Assembly (NCBI GenBank): GCA_029624765.1 | Contig: JARSSO010000021.1 | Coordinates: forward strand, 47,370-111,369 | From: Candidatus Contendibacter sp. | GTDB lineage: Bacteria > Pseudomonadota > Gammaproteobacteria > Competibacterales > Competibacteraceae | Length of the DNA: 64,000 nucleotides | Direction: 5' to 3' | Part shown: piece by piece, positions 55,043-63,620 of the stretch | Layout of the letters: each line of letters begins with the position of its first letter | Position numbering within the stretch: position 1 is the stretch's first letter | The notes under the pieces: generated by a model | The model's input: only the letters and a program-made list of their open reading frames with translations | What the model was told of the DNA's origin: nothing | Databases searched by the model: none | Position numbers and translations under genes: made by a program

Positions 55043-57244
55043 TCAAACCGTCGGCGCCCGGCGGCGCGTCAGGTCCATCAGCCAGGCGTGGGTGCCCACC
55101 ACGGCCGGTCCGGTCGCATCTTCCGCCGGCTGGCTCCGAACGTAACTGCCGTCGGGCTGCATCAGCCACGCCTGGCGCTGGTCGCGCAGGCCGATGTCCA
55201 GAATTTCCCACAACCGCTCGCGCGCCGTCCGATCTTCCACCGGCGTCGCCGCCTCGACCCGGCCCGAGAGGTTGCGGTGCATCCAGTCGGCCGAGCCGAT
55301 GAAAAACTCGCCCGCCAGCGGATCCTCCTGACCATTCGCGAAGTGGAAAATCCGCGAATGCTCCAGGAAGCGACCGATGATCGAGCGCACCCGCACGTTT
55401 TCGGTCCAGCCGGGCACGCCGGGCGCCAGACAACAGAAGCCGCGCACGATCAGATCGACCGGCACGCCCGCCTGGGACGCCGCCGACAGCGCCCGCGCCA
55501 TCTCCAAGTCTTCGACCTGGTTCATTTTGGCGACGATGCGGGCCGGCCGGCCGGCGCGATGATACTCAATTTCCCGCTCGATGCTGGCCAAAAACCGCTG
55601 CCGCATGTTGATCGGGGCGACCAGCAGTTTCTCAAACCGGGGGGTACGCGAGCAGCCAGTCAGGTAGTGAAACAGGTTGACCACATCGGCGGTGATGGCG
55701 GGATCGCGGGTCAGCAGGCCGACGTCGGTGTAGAGCCGCGCGGTTTTGACGTGGTAGTTGCCGGTGCCGATGTGGGCGTAGCAGCGCAGGTCGTGCCCTT
55801 CCTTGCGCACCACCAGCGCCACCTTGGTGTGCGTCTTCAGTCCCATCACGCCGTAGGTGACGTGCGCGCCGACCTTTTGCAGCTCCTGCGCCCAGAGCAG
55901 GTTGCGCGCCTCGTCGAACCGCGCTTTCAGCTCGATCACGCATGCCACTTGCTTGCCCGCCTCGGCGGCGCGGATCAGCGAACGCACGAACGGCGTGTCG
56001 TCGCCGACCCGGTAGACGGTCATCTTGATCGCCACGGTTTGCGGATCGATGGCGGCGTCGCTGATGAAATCTTCGACGCTCATGTCAAAGCTTTCGTAGG
56101 GGTGATGAAGCAACAGGTCGCCGGCCTGGATCGCCGCGAAGATATCCACCTCTTCGTTGGGCAGACGGGGCGGAGGCAGCGGCGTCCAGTGGGGATCGCG
56201 CAAGGCCGGCACGTCGAGACCGGCGATCTGGAACAAGCCGGTGTAATCGAGCAGGCTGGGCAGTTCGTACACATCGTCATCGTTCAGCTCGAACCGCTCC
56301 ATCAAGCCCTGGCGCAAGGCGGGATTGGCGTCTGGCGCGAGGTCCATCCGCACCACCGGCTCGAACCGGCGTTGCTGGAGCGCCTCGGTCACGGCCTCGC
56401 GCAGGCTTTCTTCTTCCTCGTCCAGCTCGATCTCCGCATTGCGCAGAATGCGAAACAGCGTGGCGTCGACCAGCTCCATGCCGGGAAACAGCTTGTCGGC
56501 GCTGTGCCGGATCAAATCCTCAAGGCGCAAAAATCGGCGCTCGCCGGGCGTCACGTCAGCCTTGAGCGGAATCCAGGCCGGCAGCATGGTCGGGATTTTC
56601 ACCCGGACCGGAACGTATTCGTCGGTGTCCGGGTTGCGGAGAATGAATCCCCAGTTGGTCGAGAGGTTCGACATGAAGGGGAAAGGATGCGCCGGGTCCA
56701 TGCCGAGCGGGGTCAGCGCCGGGGAGACGTTGCGGTCGAAAAAGCGCGATGCTTCGTCCCGCTGCGCCTCGGTCAGTTCGCCCCACTCGGTCAGAAAAAT
56801 GCCGTGGCTGGCCAAGACCGGCACCAAGTCGCGATAGCAGCGCGCCTGATCCGCCAACTGATCGAGTACCGTCCGGCGGATTTGGGCGAGCCGGTTGCGA
56901 GCGCCGCCGCGCGCCGCCGGGTCGTCTTCTCCCTGGACTTGGGCGACGCCGCGCAGCAAGCCGACACGCTTCATGTAAAACTCGTCGAGGTTCGAGGTGA
57001 AAATCGCCAGAAACTTGAGCCGTTCGAGCAGCGGCGTGCGCTCGTCCAGTGCTTCGTGCAGCACGCGCCGGTTGAAGTCGAGCCAGCTCAAATCCCGGTC
57101 GATCCAGGCATGGGCTAGCAAACCTTTGCGGGGGGCGAGCGCCTGCTCGACCGCGGGAGTTCGCCGGACCTTGGCGCGCTTGGGTTTGGGTTTGACTCGC
57201 GTCAGGCTGATGCCGGTGCCGGATTCAGGGGTCTTGTCGGACAT
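55043..57244 (-). CDS. ppk1: Polyphosphate kinase 1
   Basis: The 733-residue enzyme has the PPK1 N domain (RDLSWLDFNRRVLHEA, FTSNLDEFYMKRVG), the H domain and the two PLD-like catalytic domains, with conserved histidine-bearing segments in MGLKTHTKVALVV and YAHIGTGNYHVKTARLYTDVGLL and SADWMHRNL near the end. It makes polyphosphate from ATP, through a phosphohistidine. The start at 57244 was chosen because residues from MSDKTPES on are typical; the frame open further upstream overlaps the Fic-like gene. It overlaps that gene by 20 bases, so both are translated from one mRNA with the pst genes. Confidence 0.95.
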   Translation of the reverse strand: MSDKTPESGTGISLTRVKPKPKRAKVRRTPAVEQALAPRKGLLAHAWIDRDLSWLDFNRRVLHEALDERTPLLERLKFLAIFTSNLDEFYMKRVGLLRGVAQVQGEDDPAARGGARNRLAQIRRTVLDQLADQARCYRDLVPVLASHGIFLTEWGELTEAQRDEASRFFDRNVSPALTPLGMDPAHPFPFMSNLSTNWGFILRNPDTDEYVPVRVKIPTMLPAWIPLKADVTPGERRFLRLEDLIRHSADKLFPGMELVDATLFRILRNAEIELDEEEESLREAVTEALQQRRFEPVVRMDLAPDANPALRQGLMERFELNDDDVYELPSLLDYTGLFQIAGLDVPALRDPHWTPLPPPRLPNEEVDIFAAIQAGDLLLHHPYESFDMSVEDFISDAAIDPQTVAIKMTVYRVGDDTPFVRSLIRAAEAGKQVACVIELKARFDEARNLLWAQELQKVGAHVTYGVMGLKTHTKVALVVRKEGHDLRCYAHIGTGNYHVKTARLYTDVGLLTRDPAITADVVNLFHYLTGCSRTPRFEKLLVAPINMRQRFLASIEREIEYHRAGRPARIVAKMNQVEDLEMARALSAASQAGVPVDLIVRGFCCLAPGVPGWTENVRVRSIIGRFLEHSRIFHFANGQEDPLAGEFFIGSADWMHRNLSGRVEAATPVEDRTARERLWEILDIGLRDQRQAWLMQPDGSYVRSQPAEDATGPAVVGTHAWLMDLTRRRAPTV

Positions 57245-58019
57245 GCGGATTTTCCTCGAAAAGCGGTGTTCCCGCTGGCGCGGCGCGATGGCGGCCCGGG
57301 GTTGGGTTGGAAACGTCGCTGCGATCGACAAGTGGCCGACACGGCGAATCCGAAATGGTTCGCTCGTCCGGAGCGAGCAAGTAGCGGGGATCGGCTTGAT
57401 CTTCCAGGAAGCGGGCAAAACGCTTGTTGATGCCCGGCAACCGAAACAAGGCTATCGGCCCGAGCTTGCGGGTGTTGCGGATCACCGTCGATGGATCGAA
57501 ATAGGCCACGGCGTTTTCCACGGTCAGCACGAAGGGCGGCTTGCCGGCCCGCATCAGGACGTAGCTCGCGAGCAGGGCGCCGGTGCGGTGGTTGCCTTCG
57601 ATGAACAGTTGCGGTTTGCCCAGCGCCCGCACGTAGAGGCCGGCGGCCAATTTCCAAACCGATGCGCCCAAATGGCGGGCACGCCATTCGACGATGTCTT
57701 CGATTCCGCCTTCCGGCTCGTCGTAGAACCGTTTCTCGGTGGCTTTGAGGTGTTGGGCGAATTCGGCGCGCAAGGTTTGATCGGGACCGCACAGGACAAT
57801 GTTGTTCAGTTCGAGCAGATACTTGTGCTTGCCCATGGAAAAAACGTCGATGTCCCAATCGATCAGGACATCGACGAAGGTGTAGCCCGCCAACAAATTT
57901 TCGACCACCACGTCGCTCATCGGGTCCCGCTGCCAGCTCAAACGCCGGTTAATGGACTCGAACTCGCGTTGCACTCGGCGCAGGGAAGACTTGATCGCGG
58001 CCAGGTTCAGCAAGCCCAT
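57225..58019 (-). CDS. Fic-domain-like protein with altered catalytic motif
   Basis: The 264-residue protein contains LFIEGNHRTGALLASYVLM (138-156), which matches the Fic signature HPFxxGNGR except that the catalytic histidine position is Gln137 and the glycine before the final arginine is His144. Fic proteins usually transfer AMP to target hydroxyls, using that histidine as base; without it, activity would differ or be lost. The remainder (LNNIVLCGPDQTLR, GGIEDIVEWRARHLGASVWK) looks helical, as expected of the fold. It sits between pstS1 and ppk1 in one operon, 3 bases after pstS1, suggesting a link to phosphate or polyphosphate control. The family call is by motif only. Confidence 0.6.
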   Translation of the reverse strand: MGLLNLAAIKSSLRRVQREFESINRRLSWQRDPMSDVVVENLLAGYTFVDVLIDWDIDVFSMGKHKYLLELNNIVLCGPDQTLRAEFAQHLKATEKRFYDEPEGGIEDIVEWRARHLGASVWKLAAGLYVRALGKPQLFIEGNHRTGALLASYVLMRAGKPPFVLTVENAVAYFDPSTVIRNTRKLGPIALFRLPGINKRFARFLEDQADPRYLLAPDERTISDSPCRPLVDRSDVSNPTPGRHRAAPAGTPLFEENPHVRQDP

Positions 58020-58022
58020 GGC

Positions 58023-59084
58023 TCACCGAACGCGGTCCACCGCCGCGCGGGCGAGCGTCGCCACGCTCTCGGGTAACGGAATATACCCCTGATCGCTGCT
58101 ATAACGCTGCCCGTCGGTCAAGGCCCAGTTCACGAACCCCTTGAGCGCCGCACTTTTCCGTGGATCGAGGTATTGGTCGTGCAGCAGCAGCCAGGTGAAG
58201 GTGACGATGGGATACGAGTCCTGGCCCTCGGGGTCGGGCAGGAACACCCGCAGGTTGCTCGGAATCTGGCCGACATTGGCGGCCAGCGCGGCCTGACCGC
58301 TGTTCAGATTGGGTTCGACGAAAGTTCCCGCTTTGTTTTGCAGGTGGATGACGGGCAAGCCGAGCCGTTTGGCGAAGCCGTATTCGACGTAGCCGAGCGA
58401 TCCCCAGCTCCGCTTGATGCGGCCGGCGACGCCTTCGTTGCCGCGGGCGGTCATGGAAACGCCGGGCCAATCCACGGTCTTGCCGGTGCCCGGCCCTTTG
58501 CGCCAGGCTTCGCTGATCGCGCTCAGGTGGTTGGTCAGCGCGTAGGTGGTGCCGCTGCTGTCCTGGCGGGCGACCAAAATGATGGTCTGTTTCGGCAACT
58601 TGAGGTCGGGGTTGAGCGCCTGGATGCGCGGGTCGTTCCATTCGCGGATCTTGCCGAGGAAGATGTCGGCGTACACCTCCCGGCTGAATTTCAGCGTCCC
58701 GGCCATGTCCGGCAGGTTGTAGGCGAGCACGAGGGCGCCGGCGGTGGCGGGCACCAGGGTGGCGCCCGCTTTCGCCTGCTTGATCTGCTCGTCGGTCAGC
58801 GCCGCGTCGCTGGCGCCGAAATCGACGGCGTTGTCCAGGAACAGCTTGGTGCCCTCGCCGCTCCCCACGTCCTGGTACTCAATGGTGACGTTGGGATTGG
58901 CTTTGCCGTAAACCTCGATCCATTTGCGGTAGAGCGGGGCGGGGAAGGTGGCCCCGGCGCCGCGCAGCGCGACCCGCTCGCTCGCGGCGGGGCTTGGCGT
59001 CGGGGCCGGATTTTGGCCGAAGGCCAGGGAAACCATGCCGGCCAGTCCAAAAGCGGCGGCAGTCATTAGCAATCGCATGGACAT
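58023..59084 (-). CDS. pstS: Phosphate ABC transporter substrate-binding protein PstS (copy 1)
   Basis: The 353-residue protein has a signal peptide (cleaved near AFG, residue 23), a short Pro/Ser linker and the PstS fold: LRGAGATFPAPLYRKW for the first phosphate loop, ASDAALTDEQI and QDSSGTTYALTNHLS for others. It binds phosphate in the periplasm for PstCA. The start is ATG 59084, 17 bases after pstB; a second ATG lies two codons inside. It is the second pstS of the operon, placed after pstB where phoU is normally found. Confidence 0.93.
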   Translation of the reverse strand: MSMRLLMTAAAFGLAGMVSLAFGQNPAPTPSPAASERVALRGAGATFPAPLYRKWIEVYGKANPNVTIEYQDVGSGEGTKLFLDNAVDFGASDAALTDEQIKQAKAGATLVPATAGALVLAYNLPDMAGTLKFSREVYADIFLGKIREWNDPRIQALNPDLKLPKQTIILVARQDSSGTTYALTNHLSAISEAWRKGPGTGKTVDWPGVSMTARGNEGVAGRIKRSWGSLGYVEYGFAKRLGLPVIHLQNKAGTFVEPNLNSGQAALAANVGQIPSNLRVFLPDPEGQDSYPIVTFTWLLLHDQYLDPRKSAALKGFVNWALTDGQRYSSDQGYIPLPESVATLARAAVDRVR

Positions 59085-59101
59085 GCTGTCTCCTTCCGGC
59101 C

Positions 59102-59923
59102 TCAACTGAACTCGCCCCGGACGTATTGCCGGGTCAATTGTTGCTCGGGTTCCTCGAAGATCTTCTTCGTCGGCCCCATCTCCACCAGATAGCCGGTGCG
59201 GCTGCCCTGGGAGATATCGACGCCGAAGAAAGCCGTCGTGTCGGCCACCCGGATGGCCTGCTGCATGTTGTGGGTGACCAGCGCGATGGTGTATTTCTCC
59301 TTGAGTTCGACCATCAGTTCCTCGACCCGCCGGGTGGCGATGGGGTCCAGCGCCGAGCAAGGCTCGTCCATCAGCAGCACGTCCGGTTCGGTGGCGATGG
59401 CGCGGGCGATGCAGAGCCGCTGCTGTTGGCCGCCGGACAGGGACAGTCCGCTGTTTTTCAGCTTGTCCTTCACCTCGTTCCAGATCGCCGCGCCGTGCAG
59501 CGCTTTCTCCACGCGCTCGTCCAGGTTGCCCTTGAAACCGTTCAGGCGCAGGCCGAAGGCGACGTTGTCGTAGATGCTCATCGCGAACGGGTTCGGCTGC
59601 TGGAACACCATGCCGATGTAGCGGCGCACCACCACCGGATCGACCTTCTTGTCGTAAATGTCCTGACCGTGGTAGCTGACTTTCCCCTGGAAGCGGAAAA
59701 TCGGGATCAGGTCGTTCATCCGGTTGAGGCTGCGCAGCACGGTGCTCTTGCCGCAACCGGATGGACCGATGAAGCCGGTGATCTTGTTCTTCTCGATCGG
59801 CACCTTGCTGTCGCGCACCGCGAGAAAGTCGCCGTAGAAGACCTTTTCGAGCTGGCAATCCATCACGATGCCGTTGCGGGCGGGCGCCGTCCCGGCCGTC
59901 ATCCTTTCCGGGTTTGCATTCAT
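59102..59923 (-). CDS. pstB: Phosphate ABC transporter ATP-binding protein
   Basis: The 273-residue ATPase has Walker [10 protein letters not shown] (53-61), the PstB-typical [19 protein letters not shown], signature [14 protein letters not shown] and Walker [14 protein letters not shown]. It drives phosphate uptake and takes part in signalling to PhoR. It follows pstA by 10 bases. Confidence 0.96.
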   Translation of the reverse strand: MNANPERMTAGTAPARNGIVMDCQLEKVFYGDFLAVRDSKVPIEKNKITGFIGPSGCGKSTVLRSLNRMNDLIPIFRFQGKVSYHGQDIYDKKVDPVVVRRYIGMVFQQPNPFAMSIYDNVAFGLRLNGFKGNLDERVEKALHGAAIWNEVKDKLKNSGLSLSGGQQQRLCIARAIATEPDVLLMDEPCSALDPIATRRVEELMVELKEKYTIALVTHNMQQAIRVADTTAFFGVDISQGSRTGYLVEMGPTKKIFEEPEQQLTRQYVRGEFS

Positions 59924-59933
59924 GTCGATGACC

Positions 59934-60848
59934 TCAATATTTTTGGCGCCCGATGATGCGGGCGAGAATGTTGAACACCAGGACGATCAGCACCAGCACC
60001 AGGGACGCGGCCCAGGCCAACTGGATCTGGTTTTCGTAGGGCATCCCCGAGAAATTGAAAATCAGGATGGCCAGCGACGCGGTCGGCTCGGTCAGGCTGC
60101 GCAGGTAGTAATCGCTGAACAGCGCGGTGAACAGCAGCGGCGCGGAGTTGCCGGCGGCGCCGGCGATGGCCAGCATCGCGCCGGTCAGAATGCCCGGTGC
60201 GCCGGTGGGCAGGACCACCTTCCAGATGACTTGGGTACGGGTGCAACCAATACCGTAGGCGGCGTCCTTCATTTTTTTGGGCACCATCGCCATGGCCTGC
60301 TCCGCCGCCAGCACCACGGTCGGCAGCATCAGCACGGCCAGCGCGACCCCGCCGGCCAGCGCGGAGTAGGTTTTCATGGTCACCACCATCACGGCGTAGA
60401 CGAACACGCCGGCCAGAATGGACGGAAAGCCGGTCAGCACCTTGGCCAGAAAGCGCACGGTATGCGCCAACCGGCTGTCGGGGTCGAGGATCGCCAGATA
60501 AACGGCGGCCAGAATGCCCAGCGGTAAGCTGATCAGCGTGGCGATGCCGACCATGACCAGGGTGCCCACGATGGCGTTGCCGAAGCCGCCCCCCAAATCG
60601 AAGGCGGAGGGGGGCAGGGCGGTCAGCGTTTCCCAGCTCAGCCGGGAACCGCCCGCGACCACCAGCTCGTAAATCACCGAGAACAGCGGCACGCTGGCGA
60701 GGAGAGCGGCGATCCAGGTCAGCCCGGTCAGAACTCCGCTTTTCAGCGCCCGCAGTTCCAGTGGAGCGCGGTGCAGGCTGGGCTTGGGCGCCGGGGTCGT
60801 TTCGAGATCGCGGATGGCGGATTCGACCGCCAGATCGGTAGCACTCAT
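59934..60848 (-). CDS. pstA: Phosphate ABC transporter permease PstA
   Basis: The 304-residue permease has six membrane helices and the conserved coupling region [20 protein letters not shown], followed by [20 protein letters not shown]. It forms the phosphate channel with PstC. Its start overlaps the pstC stop by four bases, so the two subunits are translationally coupled. Confidence 0.95.
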   Translation of the reverse strand: MSATDLAVESAIRDLETTPAPKPSLHRAPLELRALKSGVLTGLTWIAALLASVPLFSVIYELVVAGGSRLSWETLTALPPSAFDLGGGFGNAIVGTLVMVGIATLISLPLGILAAVYLAILDPDSRLAHTVRFLAKVLTGFPSILAGVFVYAVMVVTMKTYSALAGGVALAVLMLPTVVLAAEQAMAMVPKKMKDAAYGIGCTRTQVIWKVVLPTGAPGILTGAMLAIAGAAGNSAPLLFTALFSDYYLRSLTEPTASLAILIFNFSGMPYENQIQLAWAASLVLVLIVLVFNILARIIGRQKY

Positions 60849-61822
60849 CGTTCGGCCTCGAATTTGCGGGTGGCGAATTTCATGACCGCCAGGCCGACGG
60901 CGTTGACGATCAGGGTGATGGCCAGCAAGGCCAGAGCGGCGTACATCAGCGCGCGGATCTCGACGGGGCCGGCTTCGGGAAAGCTAGAGGCCAGCAGGGC
61001 GGCCAGCGTGTTGGCGGGAGCGAACAGCGACAGGCTGATCTGGTTGGAGTTGCCGATCAGCATGGCCAGCGCCATGGTTTCGCCGAGGGCGCGGCCGAAG
61101 CCGAGCACCAGCGCGGCCAAAATGCCCGACGAGGCCGTCGGCAGCATGACCTTGAGGATGGCCTCCCAGCGTGTGGTGCCCATGCCGTAGGCGGCTTCCT
61201 TGACCTTGTAGGGAATCTGGCGCAGCGCGTCCACGGAGATGGACGCCACCGTGGGCAGGATCATGATGGCCAGCACCAGCGCGGCGGGCGCGAGCCCCGG
61301 ACCGCTCAGCGAGGTGCCGAAAAAGGGCACGCCGCCGAAATTGGCGTGCAACCAGTTCGCCACCGGCCGCAACAGCGGGATCAGCACGTAGATGCCCCAC
61401 AGGCCGAAAACGACCGAGGGAATGGCAGCCAGCAACTCGATGATGGTGCGAAAGACCGCCGCCAGCCGGTTGGGCAGGAAGTCCTGAGTCAGGAAGATGG
61501 CGATGGCGATACCGAAGACGCCGCCGAGCAGCAAGGCCAGCAGCGAACTGTAGAGCGTGCCCCAGATTTGCGGGAGGATGCCGAACTGGCCGGTCTGGAC
61601 GTTCCAGGATGTCGAAGTCAGGAAGCCGAGGCCGTGCTCGGCGATGGCCGGCATCGCCTTGCCGCCGATTTCGATCACGATGTAGACCACCAGCGCCAGA
61701 ATCAGCGCGGCGCTGAACCAGGCGATGCCGCGAAAGCCTCGGTCGAGCGCGTAATCGCCTTCAGAGGGCGGCCCGGACACGGAGCCGGACCGATCAACGT
61801 TGTCGAATTGATGCGATGCCAT
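60845..61822 (-). CDS. pstC: Phosphate ABC transporter permease PstC
   Basis: The 325-residue permease has an N-terminal helix (GIAWFSAALILALVVYIVIE), the PstC-typical LLGGVFGIAIAIFLTQ and IPSVVFGLWGIYVL, and the coupling loop ALRQIPYKVKEAAYGMG. It pairs with PstA. It lies 135 bases after pstS2, and that gap contains two strong hairpins which could lower pstC expression relative to pstS2. Confidence 0.95.
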   Translation of the reverse strand: MASHQFDNVDRSGSVSGPPSEGDYALDRGFRGIAWFSAALILALVVYIVIEIGGKAMPAIAEHGLGFLTSTSWNVQTGQFGILPQIWGTLYSSLLALLLGGVFGIAIAIFLTQDFLPNRLAAVFRTIIELLAAIPSVVFGLWGIYVLIPLLRPVANWLHANFGGVPFFGTSLSGPGLAPAALVLAIMILPTVASISVDALRQIPYKVKEAAYGMGTTRWEAILKVMLPTASSGILAALVLGFGRALGETMALAMLIGNSNQISLSLFAPANTLAALLASSFPEAGPVEIRALMYAALALLAITLIVNAVGLAVMKFATRKFEAER

Positions 61823-61865
61823 GGGTCACCAGGCGAGGTTTGGGTTAAGCGGGGTAGCGGGGTAG

Positions 61866-61940
61866 GGTACGCATTGCGTACCTTTTGCAGGACTGCCCTC
61901 GCTCCCGGCTTCTTCCCGAAGCGGGCGCGGGGAGCGAGGG
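61866..61940 (-). other. Two hairpins between pstS2 and pstC
   Basis: GGTACGCA/TGCGTACC with a one-base loop (61866-61882) and CCCTCGCTCCC/GGGAGCGAGGG (61896-61906 with 61930-61940, 11 perfect pairs, inner CTTC/GAAG stem). They lie 18-92 bases after the pstS2 stop. No T-run follows, so they may protect the pstS2 message or attenuate rather than fully terminate. Confidence 0.6.
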
Positions 61941-61957
61941 TACGGTTCGCGCCGGTG

Positions 61958-63001
61958 CTACTGGATCAGCGCGTTCGCTTTTCTGACTTTCTCGACGACG
62001 CTTTCGGGCAAGGGGATGTAGCCCATCTTCGGCGCCATCGCCTGACCCTTGGTCAGGCCGTACTCGACCAGATCGCGCAGCACCTTGGCCTTGGCGTCAT
62101 CCTGATCCTGGTAGAACAGCATCCAGGTGAAGGTGGTGATGGGGTAGGACTGCTCGCCGGCGGGATCGAACAGCCAGACCCGCATGTCGGGGACGCTCGA
62201 ACCGGGCAGGGTTTTGGCGGGAAACTCGGCGGCCGCCAGCGCGGCCTTGCCGGCCTCGTCGCCAGCCGCGACGAATTTGCCGGCCTTGTTTTGCAGGGAG
62301 GCCATCGGTTGCTTGGTGGCCATGGCGTAGGTGTATTCGATGTAGCCGATGGCGCCGGGGGTTTGCTTGATGGTGGCGGTGACGCCGTCGTTTTTCGGCG
62401 CTTTCACGAAGCTGGTCGGCCATTGCACGGTGGTGCCGTGGCCGACGGTTTTCTTGAACTCTTCGCTGACCGCGCTCAGATGGCCGGTGAAGACGTAGGT
62501 GGTGCCGCTGGAATCGGAGCGGGCCACGACCGTGATGTTTTGGTCGGGCAGCTTGGCGCCGGGATTGGCGGCGGCGATTTTCGGGTCGGTCCACTTGGCG
62601 ATCTTGCCCGAGAAGATGTCCACGTACACGTCGCGCGGCAGCTTCAGTTCCTTGACGCCTTCGAGGTTGTAGGACAGCACGATCTCGCCGGCGGTCATCG
62701 GCAGCAGCACGACGCCCTGCTTGACCTTGGCGATTTCCTCGTCGGTCATGGCCGCGTCGCTGGCGGCGAAATCGACGGTGTTGTTGATGAAGTCCTGAAT
62801 GCCGGCGCCGCTGCCCTTGGCCTGGTAGTCCACGGTGATCCCTTGCGACTGCTTGCTGAAATCCTTGAACCAGGAGGAGTAGAGGGGGAACGGAAAGCTG
62901 GCGCCGGAACCGGTCAAGCGCAAATCCTGAGCGGAAGCGGGGGCGATGCAGGCGAGGCTGGTCGACAGTGCGAGGATCGCGGCGGGTAGGAAGGTTTTCA
63001 C
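61958..63001 (-). CDS. pstS: Phosphate ABC transporter substrate-binding protein PstS (copy 2, operon head)
   Basis: The 347-residue protein has a signal peptide (cleaved after ASA, about residue 24) and the phosphate-binding segments LTGSGASFPFPLYSSW, ASDAAMTDEE and RSDSSGTTYVFTGHLS. It is the first gene of the pst operon and has the strongest Pho box upstream. It differs enough from copy 1 that the two may differ in affinity or condition of use. An AGGAGT sequence precedes the start codon. Confidence 0.95.
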   Translation of the reverse strand: MKTFLPAAILALSTSLACIAPASAQDLRLTGSGASFPFPLYSSWFKDFSKQSQGITVDYQAKGSGAGIQDFINNTVDFAASDAAMTDEEIAKVKQGVVLLPMTAGEIVLSYNLEGVKELKLPRDVYVDIFSGKIAKWTDPKIAAANPGAKLPDQNITVVARSDSSGTTYVFTGHLSAVSEEFKKTVGHGTTVQWPTSFVKAPKNDGVTATIKQTPGAIGYIEYTYAMATKQPMASLQNKAGKFVAAGDEAGKAALAAAEFPAKTLPGSSVPDMRVWLFDPAGEQSYPITTFTWMLFYQDQDDAKAKVLRDLVEYGLTKGQAMAPKMGYIPLPESVVEKVRKANALIQ

Positions 63002-63052
63002 GATAGACTCCTGTTGAGTGAATTTTCATTTAAAACTAACTAATTGAAAAAC

Positions 63053-63097
63053 ATTATGCTTTTCGTTTATTGCAATTGGATGACAATGCAATGAACA
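63053..63097 (-). promoter_or_regulatory. PhoB-dependent promoter of the pst operon (three-unit Pho box and -10)
   Basis: On the minus strand TGTTCAT-TGCA-TTGTCAT-CCAA-TTGCAAT (63097 to 63069), three units with the exact 11-base period. Ten bases after the last unit is CATAAT (63058 to 63053), the spacing seen in PhoB-activated promoters where the Pho box replaces the -35. The pstS2 start codon is 68 bases past the box. Confidence 0.8.
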
Positions 63098-63134
63098 CTT
63101 TCACCACTTGTCCCCCGCTGGGCGTCCTGCCCGT

Positions 63135-63620
63135 TCAACGGGCCCGGCGCGACCGTGAGGCGTCCAAATTTTTCAACATCAGGTGCAGCGATAGCTCTTC
63201 GTCGTAATCCACCGAACGAAACCCCAGTTTTTCAAACCGTTTTCGGTGCCTGGTGGATACGAGAATCCGACCTTTTTGAGTTTCTTGTTCAATCTGACGC
63301 AGGCGTTCCCGAACCAGCGCGGTTCCCACGCCCTGGCCCCGATAGTCCCGACTGACGCTGGACAGAAAAAGCCCCCAAGTTCGGGAGGCGAACTCCAACT
63401 TCCCCCATCCGGCCACCCCAATGATTGCTCCATCCTCCTTGACGGCCACGAGGAACCGGGGGGCATACTCGTGGTGGCGGAAGCTGCTGGTCAGGCGCTC
63501 GCGCACCCGTGGAGCGGCGTACTGACTCAGCGTGTTTCCGTCGATGGAGAAATTTGCCACCGTGATGGCGGTGGCGTCGGTCAGGTCCGTGTCCCGCAAC
63601 GGTCGAAGGGTAAAGATCAC
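63135..63620 (-). CDS. GNAT-family N-acetyltransferase
   Basis: The 161-residue protein has the acetyl-CoA-binding motif of GNAT enzymes (SRDYRGQGVGTALVRERL), a preceding beta strand GLFLSSVS and the N-terminal TLRPLRDTDLTDA. It would transfer an acetyl group to an unknown amine. The GTG at 63620 with GGGGG upstream was taken as start, giving the usual N terminus; the frame is open to 63728 but that part is unlike the family. It lies upstream of the pst promoter on the same strand. Confidence 0.8.
   Translation of the reverse strand: MIFTLRPLRDTDLTDATAITVANFSIDGNTLSQYAAPRVRERLTSSFRHHEYAPRFLVAVKEDGAIIGVAGWGKLEFASRTWGLFLSSVSRDYRGQGVGTALVRERLRQIEQETQKGRILVSTRHRKRFEKLGFRSVDYDEELSLHLMLKNLDASRSRRAR

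Noticed and set aside
54920..57118. Plus-strand open frame of 732 codons
   Set aside because: Antisense to ppk1, with the same shadow composition.
61346..62989. Plus-strand open frame of 547 codons
   Set aside because: Antisense to pstS2 and pstC, whose motifs are complete.
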